From NCBI GenBank assembly GCA_021802205.1, contig JAKAAT010000005.1:1-49132 (forward strand): 49,132 bases of DNA, given 5' to 3'. The notes under the pieces were generated by a model. The model was not told where the DNA came from. It did no database searches and saw only the letters and a program-made list of their open reading frames with translations. Position numbers and translations under genes: made by a program. Position 1 is the first letter of the stretch. The number at the start of each line of letters is the position of its first letter. The stretch comes from Thermoplasmata archaeon. Its GTDB lineage: Archaea; Thermoplasmatota; Thermoplasmata; Thermoplasmatales; Thermoplasmataceae. This document shows positions 8,099 to 16,355 of the stretch, in pieces.

Positions 8099-8851
8099 AT
8101 GGAATATACAGATATAAATCTTGTAGAGGATGGTAATACACGTATTATATATTTTAACAGGGAAGGGCACCTGAATACAGTAACAGAACACATGGTTGAT
8201 GAGATCATTCACGCAATGAAAAGTGTTGTTGATAGCAGCAGATCAATCATAATTGGTGGAAGAAATAATTTTTCCGCAGGTGCAGACATTGCGCAATTCC
8301 AATATATTGATGCACGTAATGCATATGATTTCCATCTAAAGCTCAATGAACTTGCCCTATTTTTCAGAAATTATCCAAGACCGGTAATATCGTTTCTCAA
8401 CGGATACGTGCTTGGAGGCGGTCTTGAGCTTTCACTTTCAACGGATATCAGAATATGTTCCAGAAAAGCAATCCTGGGCCAGCCAGAAATAAACCTGGGT
8501 ATCAATGCGGGTGCGGGCGGCAATGTCATACTTCCCTCTGTTATAGGACGTAATAGAGCTCTGTATATGATACTTACCGGGGAAAAGATTACTGCATTAC
8601 AGGCATACGATTTCGGGCTTGTAGATCTCCTTTCTGATGACCCTGAGGCAGAGGCTAGAAGAATAGCAGAAATAATAAATAACATGCCGGAACATGCCGT
8701 ATCCATAACAAAGCATGCGGTAAATACCAGTACAGACAGTAACATTGAACTGAAACTTGATTACGAGGCTGCACTTTTCGGTATCCTGCAATCCGAAAAA
8801 GATACAAAAGAGAGAATAGATAAATTTATGCAGAAAAAAAGAAGCAAATAA
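8099..8851 (+). CDS. enoyl-CoA hydratase/isomerase (crotonase family)
   Basis: This 250-aa crotonase-fold protein probably hydrates enoyl-CoA in fatty- or amino-acid degradation. The first oxyanion-hole block NNFSAGADI (about 61-69) and the second GYVLGGGLEL carry the expected backbone donors. Both catalytic glutamates of true hydratases appear present: one in GGGLEL and one in GQPEINLG. The GAGG loop follows. The family is broad, so isomerase or other CoA-ester activity remains possible. It converges on the Rieske gene with a 3-nt gap. The thiolase at 10027 could act in the same pathway but is a separate transcript. Confidence 0.88.
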   Translation: MEYTDINLVEDGNTRIIYFNREGHLNTVTEHMVDEIIHAMKSVVDSSRSIIIGGRNNFSAGADIAQFQYIDARNAYDFHLKLNELALFFRNYPRPVISFLNGYVLGGGLELSLSTDIRICSRKAILGQPEINLGINAGAGGNVILPSVIGRNRALYMILTGEKITALQAYDFGLVDLLSDDPEAEARRIAEIINNMPEHAVSITKHAVNTSTDSNIELKLDYEAALFGILQSEKDTKERIDKFMQKKRSK

Positions 8852-8854
8852 ATT

Positions 8855-9190
8855 TTATTCTTCTATTTCTATGAATCCTGCAGCTTCCCTGAGGTTATAG
8901 GTCTTAAGAGCATATTTTTCCATGGGTAGTTCCGGTGATATGAAAGGTGGTTTTACCATTTTTCCGGTATCAAGTTCAAAGCTTGCGTTATGGCATGGGC
9001 AGACAACATGCTTTCCATCTTCTGCAACGTTTCCCAGTATGCATTTTAGATGTGAACATATCCCGTTTATTCCATAGAGTTTCCCGTTTTGCTTTGTTAT
9101 AAAAACAACTTCACCGTTTCCAAGGTTTATGGATACATGGTTACCGGAATTTTCCAGTGCTTTCATGCCTAATATTTTTCTCCATGACAT
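8855..9190 (-). CDS. soluble Rieske [2Fe-2S] protein
   Basis: This is a 111-aa Rieske-fold electron carrier. The cluster ligands are Cys45-x-His47 and Cys64-x-x-His67. Two further cysteines, Cys50 and Cys66, sit where the disulfide pair of high-potential cytochrome bc1-type Rieske proteins lies (CSHLKC and CPCHNAS). There is no signal peptide and no transmembrane anchor, so it should be cytoplasmic. Dioxygenase-type Rieske ferredoxins normally lack that disulfide, so this soluble form with it is more like the sulredoxin-type archaeal proteins (family knowledge, not tested). Partner is unknown. Confidence 0.9.
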   Translation of the reverse strand: MSWRKILGMKALENSGNHVSINLGNGEVVFITKQNGKLYGINGICSHLKCILGNVAEDGKHVVCPCHNASFELDTGKMVKPPFISPELPMEKYALKTYNLREAAGFIEIEE

Positions 9191-9294
9191 AATACTGTAT
9201 TTTCAGGTTAAATTTATATTTTCCCTACAAATGCAATATGTGGATAAAATCCATCCTATAATAAATAATTTATAGCTTATTTATATTATTATAT

Positions 9295-9672
9295 ATGTTT
9301 ATTAAAACTAAAAGTAGATATGGATTCCAGGAAACCGTTAAAATTATCAAGGACTTTTTGAAGGAAAAAGACGTTGATGTTTTTGCAGAAATAGACCATA
9401 GACGGAACGCCATAAAAGTGGGGATGGATATGCAGAATGAAACTGTGCTTATATTCGGTTCTCCTTCAGGTGGCACTCTTCTCATGGAAGAGAATCCTGA
9501 AATTGGCATTGAATTGCCTGCTAAATTACTGGTATACTCAACAAATGACGATGTTTACCTGCTTTATAAAAATCCTGAGGAGCTTATAGATACGTACAAA
9601 ATAAGAGATTATAAGGAAGTATTAAAAAAGTTAAAAGTGCTCTTTGATAACATCACCAATGCAGTTTCATAA
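9295..9672 (+). CDS. DUF302 family protein
   Basis: This 125-aa protein matches DUF302. It shows the family pattern: an N-terminal amphipathic region, VFAEIDHRRNAIKVG, then VLIFGSPSGGTLLMEENPEIGIELPAKLLVY and a C-terminal helix. DUF302 proteins are small alpha/beta domains of unknown biochemical role, found alone or fused to redox and membrane proteins. It starts at an ATG after an AT-rich promoter region and stands alone. Confidence 0.8.
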   Translation: MFIKTKSRYGFQETVKIIKDFLKEKDVDVFAEIDHRRNAIKVGMDMQNETVLIFGSPSGGTLLMEENPEIGIELPAKLLVYSTNDDVYLLYKNPEELIDTYKIRDYKEVLKKLKVLFDNITNAVS

Positions 9673-10026
9673 TATTTCAACCAAATTATACTGACTTAAT
9701 TTCAACCTGCTTGGAGTTTGGCACTTTAATATTAGACTTAATAAAACAATTTATATTCAACTTTTCCCCGGTTTAACGGATATTAATCACGTTTCATAAT
9801 TTCCTGACCCACGGGGAGTTCTCAGCCCAGCCCCTGATCAGATGGTCATTGCAATGTGACTCGCAATATGCTGTATCTGAAGCCCATTGAAGGCCAGGTA
9901 GCTTTTAGTCTTACGTCGTCATATATATTCATGAATCGTATATACTATTAATAAGACATATGATAATTGATACATTGCTTTTAAATCTTTCATTAGTACT
10001 GGAAAAGAGAAATTAATAATGAAAAT
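9673..10026. other. intergenic region, possibly a degraded TnpB 3' end
   Basis: No gene is seen. The stretch 9807-9925 is visibly more GC-rich than its surroundings. In plus orientation it shares short blocks in the same order as the TnpB C-terminal region at 48979-49132: acccacgg, a gggaattc-like segment, gaagc, then cttttag and a gtca end. Similarity is weak and there is no open frame, so this may be an old, heavily mutated copy or chance. Confidence 0.3.
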
Positions 10027-11190
10027 TTATACAAGTTCCAGTGTAAGGGTATGACCACCACCCCCACCGTGGCAGATTGTAGCAAGTCCGGTTTTCATAT
10101 TCCTGCTCTGAAGTGCATTGATCAATGTTACTATTATTCTTGATCCGCTATTGCCAAGTGGATGGCCTATAGCTATTGCACCACCGTTTACATTAAACCT
10201 ATCCTTTTCAACTCCTAGCTGATCTCTAACTATCAGAGAAGCAACGGAAAATGCCTCATTATGCTCTATCAGGTCATAATAATCTATCTTTTTATGCTGC
10301 TTTTCCAGTAGTTTCCTTGTTGCCGGTATGGGTGCCTCAACAAAATCCCTTGTATCAAGAGAGGCTGAGCTGAATCCTGTAATCTTTGCTATTGGCTTTA
10401 ACCCGTATTCCTTTAATCCCTTCTCAGAGGAAAGAAGAAGGGCAGAAGCCCCATCGGATAGCTGTGATGAATTGCCCGCTGTCAATATGCCATTCCGGTC
10501 AAATGCGGAATTAAGTTTTGCCAGGTCCTCCATGGATGTTCTTCTCATACCTTCATCCTTTTCCAGGTTGTCAAGTTTCACAATTTCCTTTGCGAATTCA
10601 CCGGATTCTGTTGCCCTTATGGCCCTGTTCTGGCTTTCCACAGAAAACTCATCAGCCTGTTCCCTGGTCAGTCCATATTTTCTGGCAGAATGCTCGGCTG
10701 ACACGCCCATGTGTTCTCCGTAGAGTGCATCTACCAGGCCATCGTTGAGCATAGAATCTTCAATCTTAAGATTCTTATATAGAAGCTGTTTTGGCCCCCA
10801 TCTGAATTCTGCAGGCAATATTAGTGGTGAATTGCTCATATTTTCAAAACCACCGGAAACAATTATATCATGCTCTCCAAGCATAATCTCCCTTGCAGCA
10901 TTCTCTGTTGCAAGCATTCCCGATGCGCATACAACATTTACCGTGTTTTTTGTTACTTCTGGCTTAAGTCCGGCATAAAAAGCAGCCTGACCGGCCGGAT
11001 TCTGACCAACATTGGCCTGAATTACATTTCCCATTATGATCTCTTCAATGAGGTCTTTATCTATTCCGGAATTCTTTATAACGGCTTTAATGGCAGCTGC
11101 ACCCAGATCAGTGGCCTTGATTCTTGAAAGTGATTTTCCGAATTTTCCTATAGGTGTACGTTTGGCGGAGACAATATATACATCTTCCAT
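10027..11190 (-). CDS. thiolase (acetyl-CoA C-acetyltransferase)
   Basis: This 387-aa protein is a type of thiolase related to bacterial AtoB/FadA. It condenses two acetyl-CoA to acetoacetyl-CoA or cleaves 3-ketoacyl-CoA. The nucleophilic Cys88 is in NVVCASGM. The second active site is complete: His in EHNEAF, GHPLGNSG, and the C-terminal Cys in ICHGGGGGHTL. I set the start at the ATG at 11190, directly before the conserved DVYIVSAKRTPIGKFG and about 26 nt from a TATA-like stretch. The longer frame from 11244 adds a non-conserved lead. It could feed the mevalonate pathway (HMG-CoA reductase is at 46176) or beta-oxidation. Confidence 0.93.
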   Translation of the reverse strand: MEDVYIVSAKRTPIGKFGKSLSRIKATDLGAAAIKAVIKNSGIDKDLIEEIIMGNVIQANVGQNPAGQAAFYAGLKPEVTKNTVNVVCASGMLATENAAREIMLGEHDIIVSGGFENMSNSPLILPAEFRWGPKQLLYKNLKIEDSMLNDGLVDALYGEHMGVSAEHSARKYGLTREQADEFSVESQNRAIRATESGEFAKEIVKLDNLEKDEGMRRTSMEDLAKLNSAFDRNGILTAGNSSQLSDGASALLLSSEKGLKEYGLKPIAKITGFSSASLDTRDFVEAPIPATRKLLEKQHKKIDYYDLIEHNEAFSVASLIVRDQLGVEKDRFNVNGGAIAIGHPLGNSGSRIIVTLINALQSRNMKTGLATICHGGGGGHTLTLELV

Positions 11191-11372
11191 GCATTCAGTA
11201 TAACCTATATCTTTATGTATTTTTTTATCGACTATTAGCGTCAAATCAGATCAAGAATATATACTTCAAATAATTAAACCTATATTGGTAGATCTTTACC
11301 CTTTATTTTTAAAACGCAATGAATGCCATACATAATAGGAAAATTTAATAATGACCGAATTATCTTTACCGG

Positions 11373-11888
11373 ATGGTAGATCAAAATAATGAAGATTCTG
11401 GAAATGCAACAGATTCAGAAACAGAAAAAAGTATGGAACAGAAATCTGAAACCGGTGAACAGGAGACAACATCCAGCAAAAATGAAATTAAAGAAAAATC
11501 CAACATCAGGCTTTATATTGAAATAGGTGTAATAGTTGTCGGGATTATTCTCATAGCCGTTGCTTCTATCCAGGTTAAAGGAATAATAAACACAAAATTT
11601 AATGTCTATTCGGAAATAGCATTGACGTTAAGCATCATTTTTATAGCTTCACCAGCGGTTTTATATTTTAAGAAATTAAGAGAGATGAAACCAGCAATAG
11701 TTGTTATCGCTATAATGCTTGTTGGTATTCTGATATTATATATACTCCTTGTGCCTTATAAATTAGTCACGGTACACTTTGGGCTTCTTGGAGATGTGAT
11801 GGTTGAGTACATAATAGGTGTATTTTTGTTAATTTTTATGGTATCACATATGACAAAGGTGCATTTACTGAAAAACAGTAAATCATGA
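11373..11888 (+). CDS. membrane protein with acidic N-terminal tail
   Basis: This 171-aa protein starts with about 45 hydrophilic residues rich in Glu, Ser, Thr and Asn. Four hydrophobic segments follow, at about 50-68, 80-98, 107-127 and 140-160. No domain is recognised. The start is supported by a TATA-like tttaataatg about 26 nt upstream. Its 3' end overlaps the convergent LOG-family gene by 6 nt. Function unknown. Confidence 0.7.
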   Translation: MVDQNNEDSGNATDSETEKSMEQKSETGEQETTSSKNEIKEKSNIRLYIEIGVIVVGIILIAVASIQVKGIINTKFNVYSEIALTLSIIFIASPAVLYFKKLREMKPAIVVIAIMLVGILILYILLVPYKLVTVHFGLLGDVMVEYIIGVFLLIFMVSHMTKVHLLKNSKS

Positions 11889-12374
11889 AATAGACACTAA
11901 AAATTTTTCTGCCTCTTTTATAGCTATTTCCCCAGCCCTTTCTGGGTCCTTCTCAAATATTATTTTTCCATCGCTTTCCTTTCTTCTTATATGTAGTTCA
12001 TCCACTGATATTACTGATTTTCCTTCGGTTAGTGCGAATGCCGCCTCAGAGGTAGTTCCGGAATATCCATCTATTGCTATCAACGCATCAGATGCCCTGA
12101 CTATAAAAAAATTTCTCAAATATCCGACACCAGTGGGAATAGCAAGTGATAAATATTTATTACCGTTCAATCTGTTACCATCTGGAAGTATTCCTATTAC
12201 CATTCCGCCTGCATCATGTACCCCTCTAGAAACACACTCCATAATACCGGCACCTCCACCACAGAAAACTGCACAATTTCTGGAAGCTAAATACTTTCCC
12301 AGGGTATAGGCAATGTCACAATGTATTTTATCTGTTATACTACCACCGATTACACCGATGTTATAATCATACAT
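11883..12374 (-). CDS. LOG-like/TIGR00725 Rossmann-fold protein
   Basis: This 163-aa protein belongs to the superfamily of 'lysine decarboxylase-like' nucleotide-binding proteins that includes plant LOG cytokinin phosphoribohydrolases. Visible motifs are GVIGGS at the N-terminus, FCGGGAGIMECVSRG (about 38-52) and GYSGTTSEAAFAL (about 103-115). The last replaces the PGGxGTxxE catalytic motif of LOG: the Gly-Thr and Glu are kept but the Pro-Gly-Gly is not. That variant is usual in the TIGR00725 branch. Enzymatic activity is unproven for this branch. Confidence 0.8.
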   Translation of the reverse strand: MYDYNIGVIGGSITDKIHCDIAYTLGKYLASRNCAVFCGGGAGIMECVSRGVHDAGGMVIGILPDGNRLNGNKYLSLAIPTGVGYLRNFFIVRASDALIAIDGYSGTTSEAAFALTEGKSVISVDELHIRRKESDGKIIFEKDPERAGEIAIKEAEKFLVSIS

Positions 12375-12402
12375 TATTATAACAGTTATTTCTTATATTT
12401 AA

Positions 12403-12708
12403 TCATTTAATTTTTGAAATGTATAATGTAAGGTCCCTGATTGATTTCACATAAGCTATTTCTCCTTTGGCAAATGTTTCCTGTGGGTCATCGGGCACAG
12501 CTTTCCATAACTGAGAGTCAATGGCGATTTCATATGAATTGTTTTTAAGAATATTTTTTATTTCGCCGGTTTTTCCTATTATTGAATCTTTACCGGTTGC
12601 AGGTTTCCTTCTGAAAGGGTGCCTGAGCCAGAACCTGGCAAACCACGCTCCGATAAAAAAAGACACAAACGTATCAAGCACATATCCTATTATTATTATC
12701 TGGCTCAT
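12403..12708 (-). CDS. short NfeD-like protein (one TM helix plus OB fold)
   Basis: This 101-aa protein has one N-terminal hydrophobic helix (about 3-25), a basic linker, and a C-terminal beta-rich region from GKTGEIKNIL to the end. That region resembles the OB-fold domain of NfeD proteins (pattern G..G.a..L...., then W.A......f..Ge...V). Full NfeD proteins have several helices or a ClpP-like protease; neither is present and no stomatin partner is nearby. It is therefore a minimal NfeD-C-like protein, with moderate certainty. Confidence 0.6.
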   Translation of the reverse strand: MSQIIIIGYVLDTFVSFFIGAWFARFWLRHPFRRKPATGKDSIIGKTGEIKNILKNNSYEIAIDSQLWKAVPDDPQETFAKGEIAYVKSIRDLTLYISKIK

Positions 12709-12827
12709 AAAAATTCAATGCAATCTTGATATATTAAATTTCATATCAAATTTTTATTGCCATATTCTATGGCCTCACTTCAGCCATTGTAGAAAAATAT
12801 TTTATATTTCAATTATATTTTATTCTC

Positions 12828-13277
12828 ATGAATAAATACCCGTTGAATAAATATTATGGTGTTGATAATATATTTTTTCCGGGTGAGAGAATATTAGCTC
12901 AATACACATTAGTTTATTTAACCGACAGAAGAATAATTTTTTCAAGGTTATTCCATAAATATTATGAATCACTCAATTATAGTGATATTGGAATTATTCA
13001 GGAAGGCATTTCACGAATTGTATACATTGAATTTTTATCGGGAATAGCATACATATCTCTCTCCATATTTTTTATGTTTTACATGAACAATTTCTATTCC
13101 ATTAATTTGATATTGTTTTTGGCATTGGGCATTTATTTTATTGCATTTGCAATTATTATCAAATCGCAAAAGCTAATTATTATAAAATATGGAAATAGAA
13201 TTCTTAGACTAAAAGTAGCAGATAGAAATAATGCAATTCAAATGCTTAACCGCCTGAGAAACCATGTTAGTAATTGA
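12828..13277 (+). CDS. membrane protein with PH-like N-terminus
   Basis: This 149-aa protein begins with a beta-rich region containing GERILAQYTLVYLTDRRIIF, the pattern of bacterial PH-like (bPH/YdbT-type) domains. Two hydrophobic helices follow (about 65-86 and 92-112). Then comes a further beta segment, KLIIIKYGNRILRLKV, and a closing helix. The start is supported by a TATA-like ttttatattt about 26 nt upstream. Function is unknown. Confidence 0.6.
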   Translation: MNKYPLNKYYGVDNIFFPGERILAQYTLVYLTDRRIIFSRLFHKYYESLNYSDIGIIQEGISRIVYIEFLSGIAYISLSIFFMFYMNNFYSINLILFLALGIYFIAFAIIIKSQKLIIIKYGNRILRLKVADRNNAIQMLNRLRNHVSN

Positions 13278-13344
13278 TTGGTATACTTTTAATTGTTCTG
13301 TATTTTAATGGAAATCTATTTTAAAGTGTGCCACATTTGATATT

Positions 13345-14052
13345 ATGTCTGGAAAGAATATCCTTTTAGCAGGTACAGGGGAGCTCGGCAAGGCACTCAC
13401 CTATGACCTCCTCATTAATGGAAATCATGTTATAATTAACTCCCGTAACAGGGAAAAACTGGAAAAAATTGTATCGGAATATTCGATGTACGGAAAAGTC
13501 AATTATATCTCAGAGGAATTAAAGGATGAACAGAGTTGCAAGAATTTAATTACAAAATCGCTTGAAACATTCAAATCCATAGATTCTCTAGTAGTAATGG
13601 TTGGTGGATTCGTGGAGGATACAATAGAAAATCTCGATGGCTTGGATTCCATGATTTTGAATCATTTAAAAATTCCCATGTATATGGCAAAACATGCAAC
13701 AAATCATATGGGTTATGGCTCTTCCATTATCTTTGTGAGCAATTCTTCCAGTTCAGTTAAGAATAAACCAAATCTGCTATCATATTCAATATCCAAATAC
13801 GCTCTGGAAAAGGCGGCAAAAATAATGGCACTGGAACTGCAGAGTAAGGGGATCAGGGTAAATGTTGTTGCCCCAGAATATATAATTCAGAATTTTCAGA
13901 TTGGTAGGGATTATATGAAAATGAGAAAATACGGCGATCTGGAGACCCCACCTGAGGATATTTCCAGTGTTATTAATTTCCTGATAGATGGTAAATCCTC
14001 ATGGATTAACGGTGCCGTAATACCTGTGGACGGAGGTCATAGCCTGAAATGA
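13345..14052 (+). CDS. short-chain dehydrogenase/reductase
   Basis: This 235-aa protein has a classical SDR architecture. The cofactor-binding motif AGTGELGKAL is at about residues 9-18, a variant of TGxxxGxG. The catalytic Ser lies in VSNSSSSV, and YSISK (about 148-152) supplies the active Tyr and Lys. Reductase-type C-terminal NVVAPE and PVDGGHS follow. Substrate cannot be deduced. Its stop codon overlaps the ATG of the uracil-DNA glycosylase gene (ATGA), so the two are co-translated although functionally unrelated as far as can be seen. Confidence 0.88.
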   Translation: MSGKNILLAGTGELGKALTYDLLINGNHVIINSRNREKLEKIVSEYSMYGKVNYISEELKDEQSCKNLITKSLETFKSIDSLVVMVGGFVEDTIENLDGLDSMILNHLKIPMYMAKHATNHMGYGSSIIFVSNSSSSVKNKPNLLSYSISKYALEKAAKIMALELQSKGIRVNVVAPEYIIQNFQIGRDYMKMRKYGDLETPPEDISSVINFLIDGKSSWINGAVIPVDGGHSLK

Positions 14053-14714
14053 GTATAGATGAATTGAATAAATGCATAATAGATTGCAGAAAATGTGAAA
14101 GGCTTGTTAATTACAGAAATACAAGAGAGATTCCGTCAAGGTATTCCGGAGAAGCATACTGGGATAAACCTATAACAGGTTATGGAGATATAAACGGTAA
14201 AATACTGGTAATAGGGCTGGCACCCGCATTCAATGGAGGAAACAGGACAGGAAGGATTTTCACCGGAGACCGGAGTTCTGATTTTCTTATATCTTCGCTT
14301 TACGAAACTGGATTGACAAATATTCCCACTTCTGGTAACAGGAATGATGGTTTGAAATACAATAATATGTATATTACTTTAGCATTGAAATGTGCACCAC
14401 CTGATAACAAACCATTAAATGAAGAACTCATAAACTGCAGTGATTTCATGTATCGGGAAATAGATCAGATGAAAAATGTAAAAGCCATTGTATGCCTCGG
14501 AAAAATTGCTTTCGACTCCATTATAAACTATTTTAAAGCTAAAGGAGTTAATACAAAAAACATGAAATTTGGTCATGGAAAATACTATGATATTTCAGGA
14601 ATCCGTTTATATGGTTCCTATCACCCTAGCCCACGTAATGTTAACACCGGATTGCTAACAAAAAATGATTTTATTTCTCTGTTCCGATCCGTAAAGCAAT
14701 ATGCAGAAGCGTAA
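14049..14714 (+). CDS. family 5 (UDGb-type) uracil-DNA glycosylase
   Basis: The enzyme removes uracil, and in this family often hypoxanthine, from deaminated DNA. Motif 1 reads GLAPAFNGGNRTGRIFTGD, closely matching the UDGb consensus, which lacks the catalytic Asp/Asn of other families. Motif 3 is HPSPRNVNTG. Four candidate 4Fe-4S cysteines are present: Cys13 and Cys16 near the N-terminus, and one each in LKCAPP and INCSDF. Length 221 aa is typical. It overlaps the SDR gene by 4 nt. Deamination repair fits a warm, acid environment. Confidence 0.92.
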   Translation: MSIDELNKCIIDCRKCERLVNYRNTREIPSRYSGEAYWDKPITGYGDINGKILVIGLAPAFNGGNRTGRIFTGDRSSDFLISSLYETGLTNIPTSGNRNDGLKYNNMYITLALKCAPPDNKPLNEELINCSDFMYREIDQMKNVKAIVCLGKIAFDSIINYFKAKGVNTKNMKFGHGKYYDISGIRLYGSYHPSPRNVNTGLLTKNDFISLFRSVKQYAEA

Positions 14715-14750
14715 AATCAAATTATTAAGGAATAGATAACTTATCTTATT

Positions 14751-15092
14751 TCATTCTTTTTTATGGTAAATCCATCTATCATCTTCCAGATGCAGGTAGC
14801 CACCATTCCTGAGATATACTCTGATTACTTTCCTTGTTCCTGTATTTATTTCCTCATAATTATGCCTGCAAATTCTACTTCTTTTTATTATCTTTCTGAC
14901 GCATTCCATTCTAGCTCCACATTTGTTCAATCCTTTTTTTAAATTGGTGATATTATCTTTCTCGTTTTTTAATTTCTGTTTTTCCTTTGTAATATATCCG
15001 GGTTCAAACCTTTCCCTTGATGAATGTTTTCTCCTGCGGACAAAGGTGGCTCTTTTTGGTATATACATTCCTTTTCTTGGCGACACTGCCAT
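14751..15092 (-). CDS. small basic protein of unknown function
   Basis: This 113-aa protein is strongly basic, with an Arg/Lys-rich N-terminus (KRATFVRRRKHSSRERF) and a coiled central part. Three cysteines (C58, C64, C75) and a beta-like C-terminus ending DDRWIYHKKE complete it. A TATA-like element on the minus strand at about 15107-15120 supports the start. The charge suggests nucleic-acid or ribosome contact, but no family is recognised. Confidence 0.6.
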   Translation of the reverse strand: MAVSPRKGMYIPKRATFVRRRKHSSRERFEPGYITKEKQKLKNEKDNITNLKKGLNKCGARMECVRKIIKRSRICRHNYEEINTGTRKVIRVYLRNGGYLHLEDDRWIYHKKE

Positions 15093-15154
15093 GTTTTTAT
15101 CAATTGAAAAATAATATTAAAACCTATGTTTAATAAACAATTTTAATAAAAAAA

Positions 15155-16075
15155 TCAGTAATTATAGTATTTTATTAGCTTGTCAATGCCCTCATCAAGA
15201 GATATCTTAGCCTTGAAGCCAATACCGGTCTCTGTTTTCCTTATATCTGCCTTTGTATAGTAAACGTATGTGTCCTTCATTGGATTCTCAATATATGCAG
15301 GCTTTATATCCTTCTTTAAATGCTTGTTCAGTATCTTTACCAGCTCATTCAGGGTATAGTTCTTACCTGTCCCAACATTGTAGACATTGAACTTTTTATT
15401 GTTCTCTGCAGCAAGGATTAATGCATTAACTAAATCCTCTATGAATACAAAATCCCTCTTCTGCTCACCATCACCGTATAGAACAGGCTGAATATTATAG
15501 TGCATTGCCCAGAGGAACTGTGATACCAGGTTTGCATATATCTTCTTTGACCTCTCATTGTAACCATATACTGAAAAGAACCTCATTCCTGACACGCTCA
15601 TACCGTACAGGTTGCAGTATAAATTAGCTATCCTCTCCATTGCTATTCTGGCTTCTGTGTAGTAATCTGATACCTTTGGTATAACATCCTCCTTCTGTTC
15701 CTCTATCCCATTGTATATTGATGATGTTGATGCATACACTATTGGTGTTTTCCTGGGCTTTGCATACTCCAATACTGTAATTAAATCATCTATGGCATTT
15801 GCCATGAGATGTGGATTGTTCTTGTACATTGGCGATGATGAGTATATTCCTATATGGAAGATGTAATCCGGATTTATCTCATAGTCGTTGATATTTTTTA
15901 CCCTGTCCTTTATGAATTCTACTTTGCCTATTGAATTATCTAAATTATGAACTGAGCCTGTCTGAAGATCATCAAGAGCATATACATGGTTCTCCTTTGC
16001 TAAAGTGTTTACTAAATTGGAGCCAATGAATCCTGCACCGCCTGTGACTAAAATTTCCTTATTCTTAATTGACAT
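15155..16075 (-). CDS. NAD-dependent sugar epimerase/dehydratase with YxxxR active site
   Basis: This 306-aa extended SDR resembles UDP-glucose 4-epimerase/GalE relatives. The dinucleotide motif is TGGAGFIGSN (11-20) and the VYASTSSIY block carries the catalytic Ser. The expected Tyr-x-x-x-Lys reads Tyr139-Thr-Glu-Ala-Arg143, so Lys is replaced by Arg. The C-terminal blocks DFVFIEDLVNAL and NVGTGKNYTLNEL are normal. The ATG at 16075 has a TATA-like tttatac about 25 nt upstream; the longer frame from 16174 lacks family similarity. It probably makes nucleotide sugars for surface glycans. No glycosyltransferase adjoins it. Confidence 0.88.
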   Translation of the reverse strand: MSIKNKEILVTGGAGFIGSNLVNTLAKENHVYALDDLQTGSVHNLDNSIGKVEFIKDRVKNINDYEINPDYIFHIGIYSSSPMYKNNPHLMANAIDDLITVLEYAKPRKTPIVYASTSSIYNGIEEQKEDVIPKVSDYYTEARIAMERIANLYCNLYGMSVSGMRFFSVYGYNERSKKIYANLVSQFLWAMHYNIQPVLYGDGEQKRDFVFIEDLVNALILAAENNKKFNVYNVGTGKNYTLNELVKILNKHLKKDIKPAYIENPMKDTYVYYTKADIRKTETGIGFKAKISLDEGIDKLIKYYNY

Positions 16076-16355
16076 GTTGGGTAATCTGATGTTTGTATAA
16101 ATAAGTTTATCATGATTTTTTTGAAATTCCCCATGGGCAATGAATTCTTTGAGTATTACAGAGGATAATTTCACGAAATGAAAATAGGTACATGTATTTT
16201 TAATAATATTAATTTTGTTATTATTTCAATTTAACATGAAAATATCATGATCAAGGACATGAGTTATTTGTCCTTTAATCTGGAAACTATAAGCCTTAAT
16301 ATTGGATAAGATCCTTGTATAGTTAAGGTTTAAGTGTAATTTGTAATCACATTGC

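Noticed and set aside
9807-9925. Possible tRNA or SRP RNA in the GC-rich patch
   Set aside because: No acceptor/T-arm pattern or SRP helix 8 motif can be drawn; a degraded element end fits better.
12403-12708. Membrane serine protease of the NfeD type
   Set aside because: There is no ClpP-like domain and only one helix; just the C-terminal OB-like region is present.
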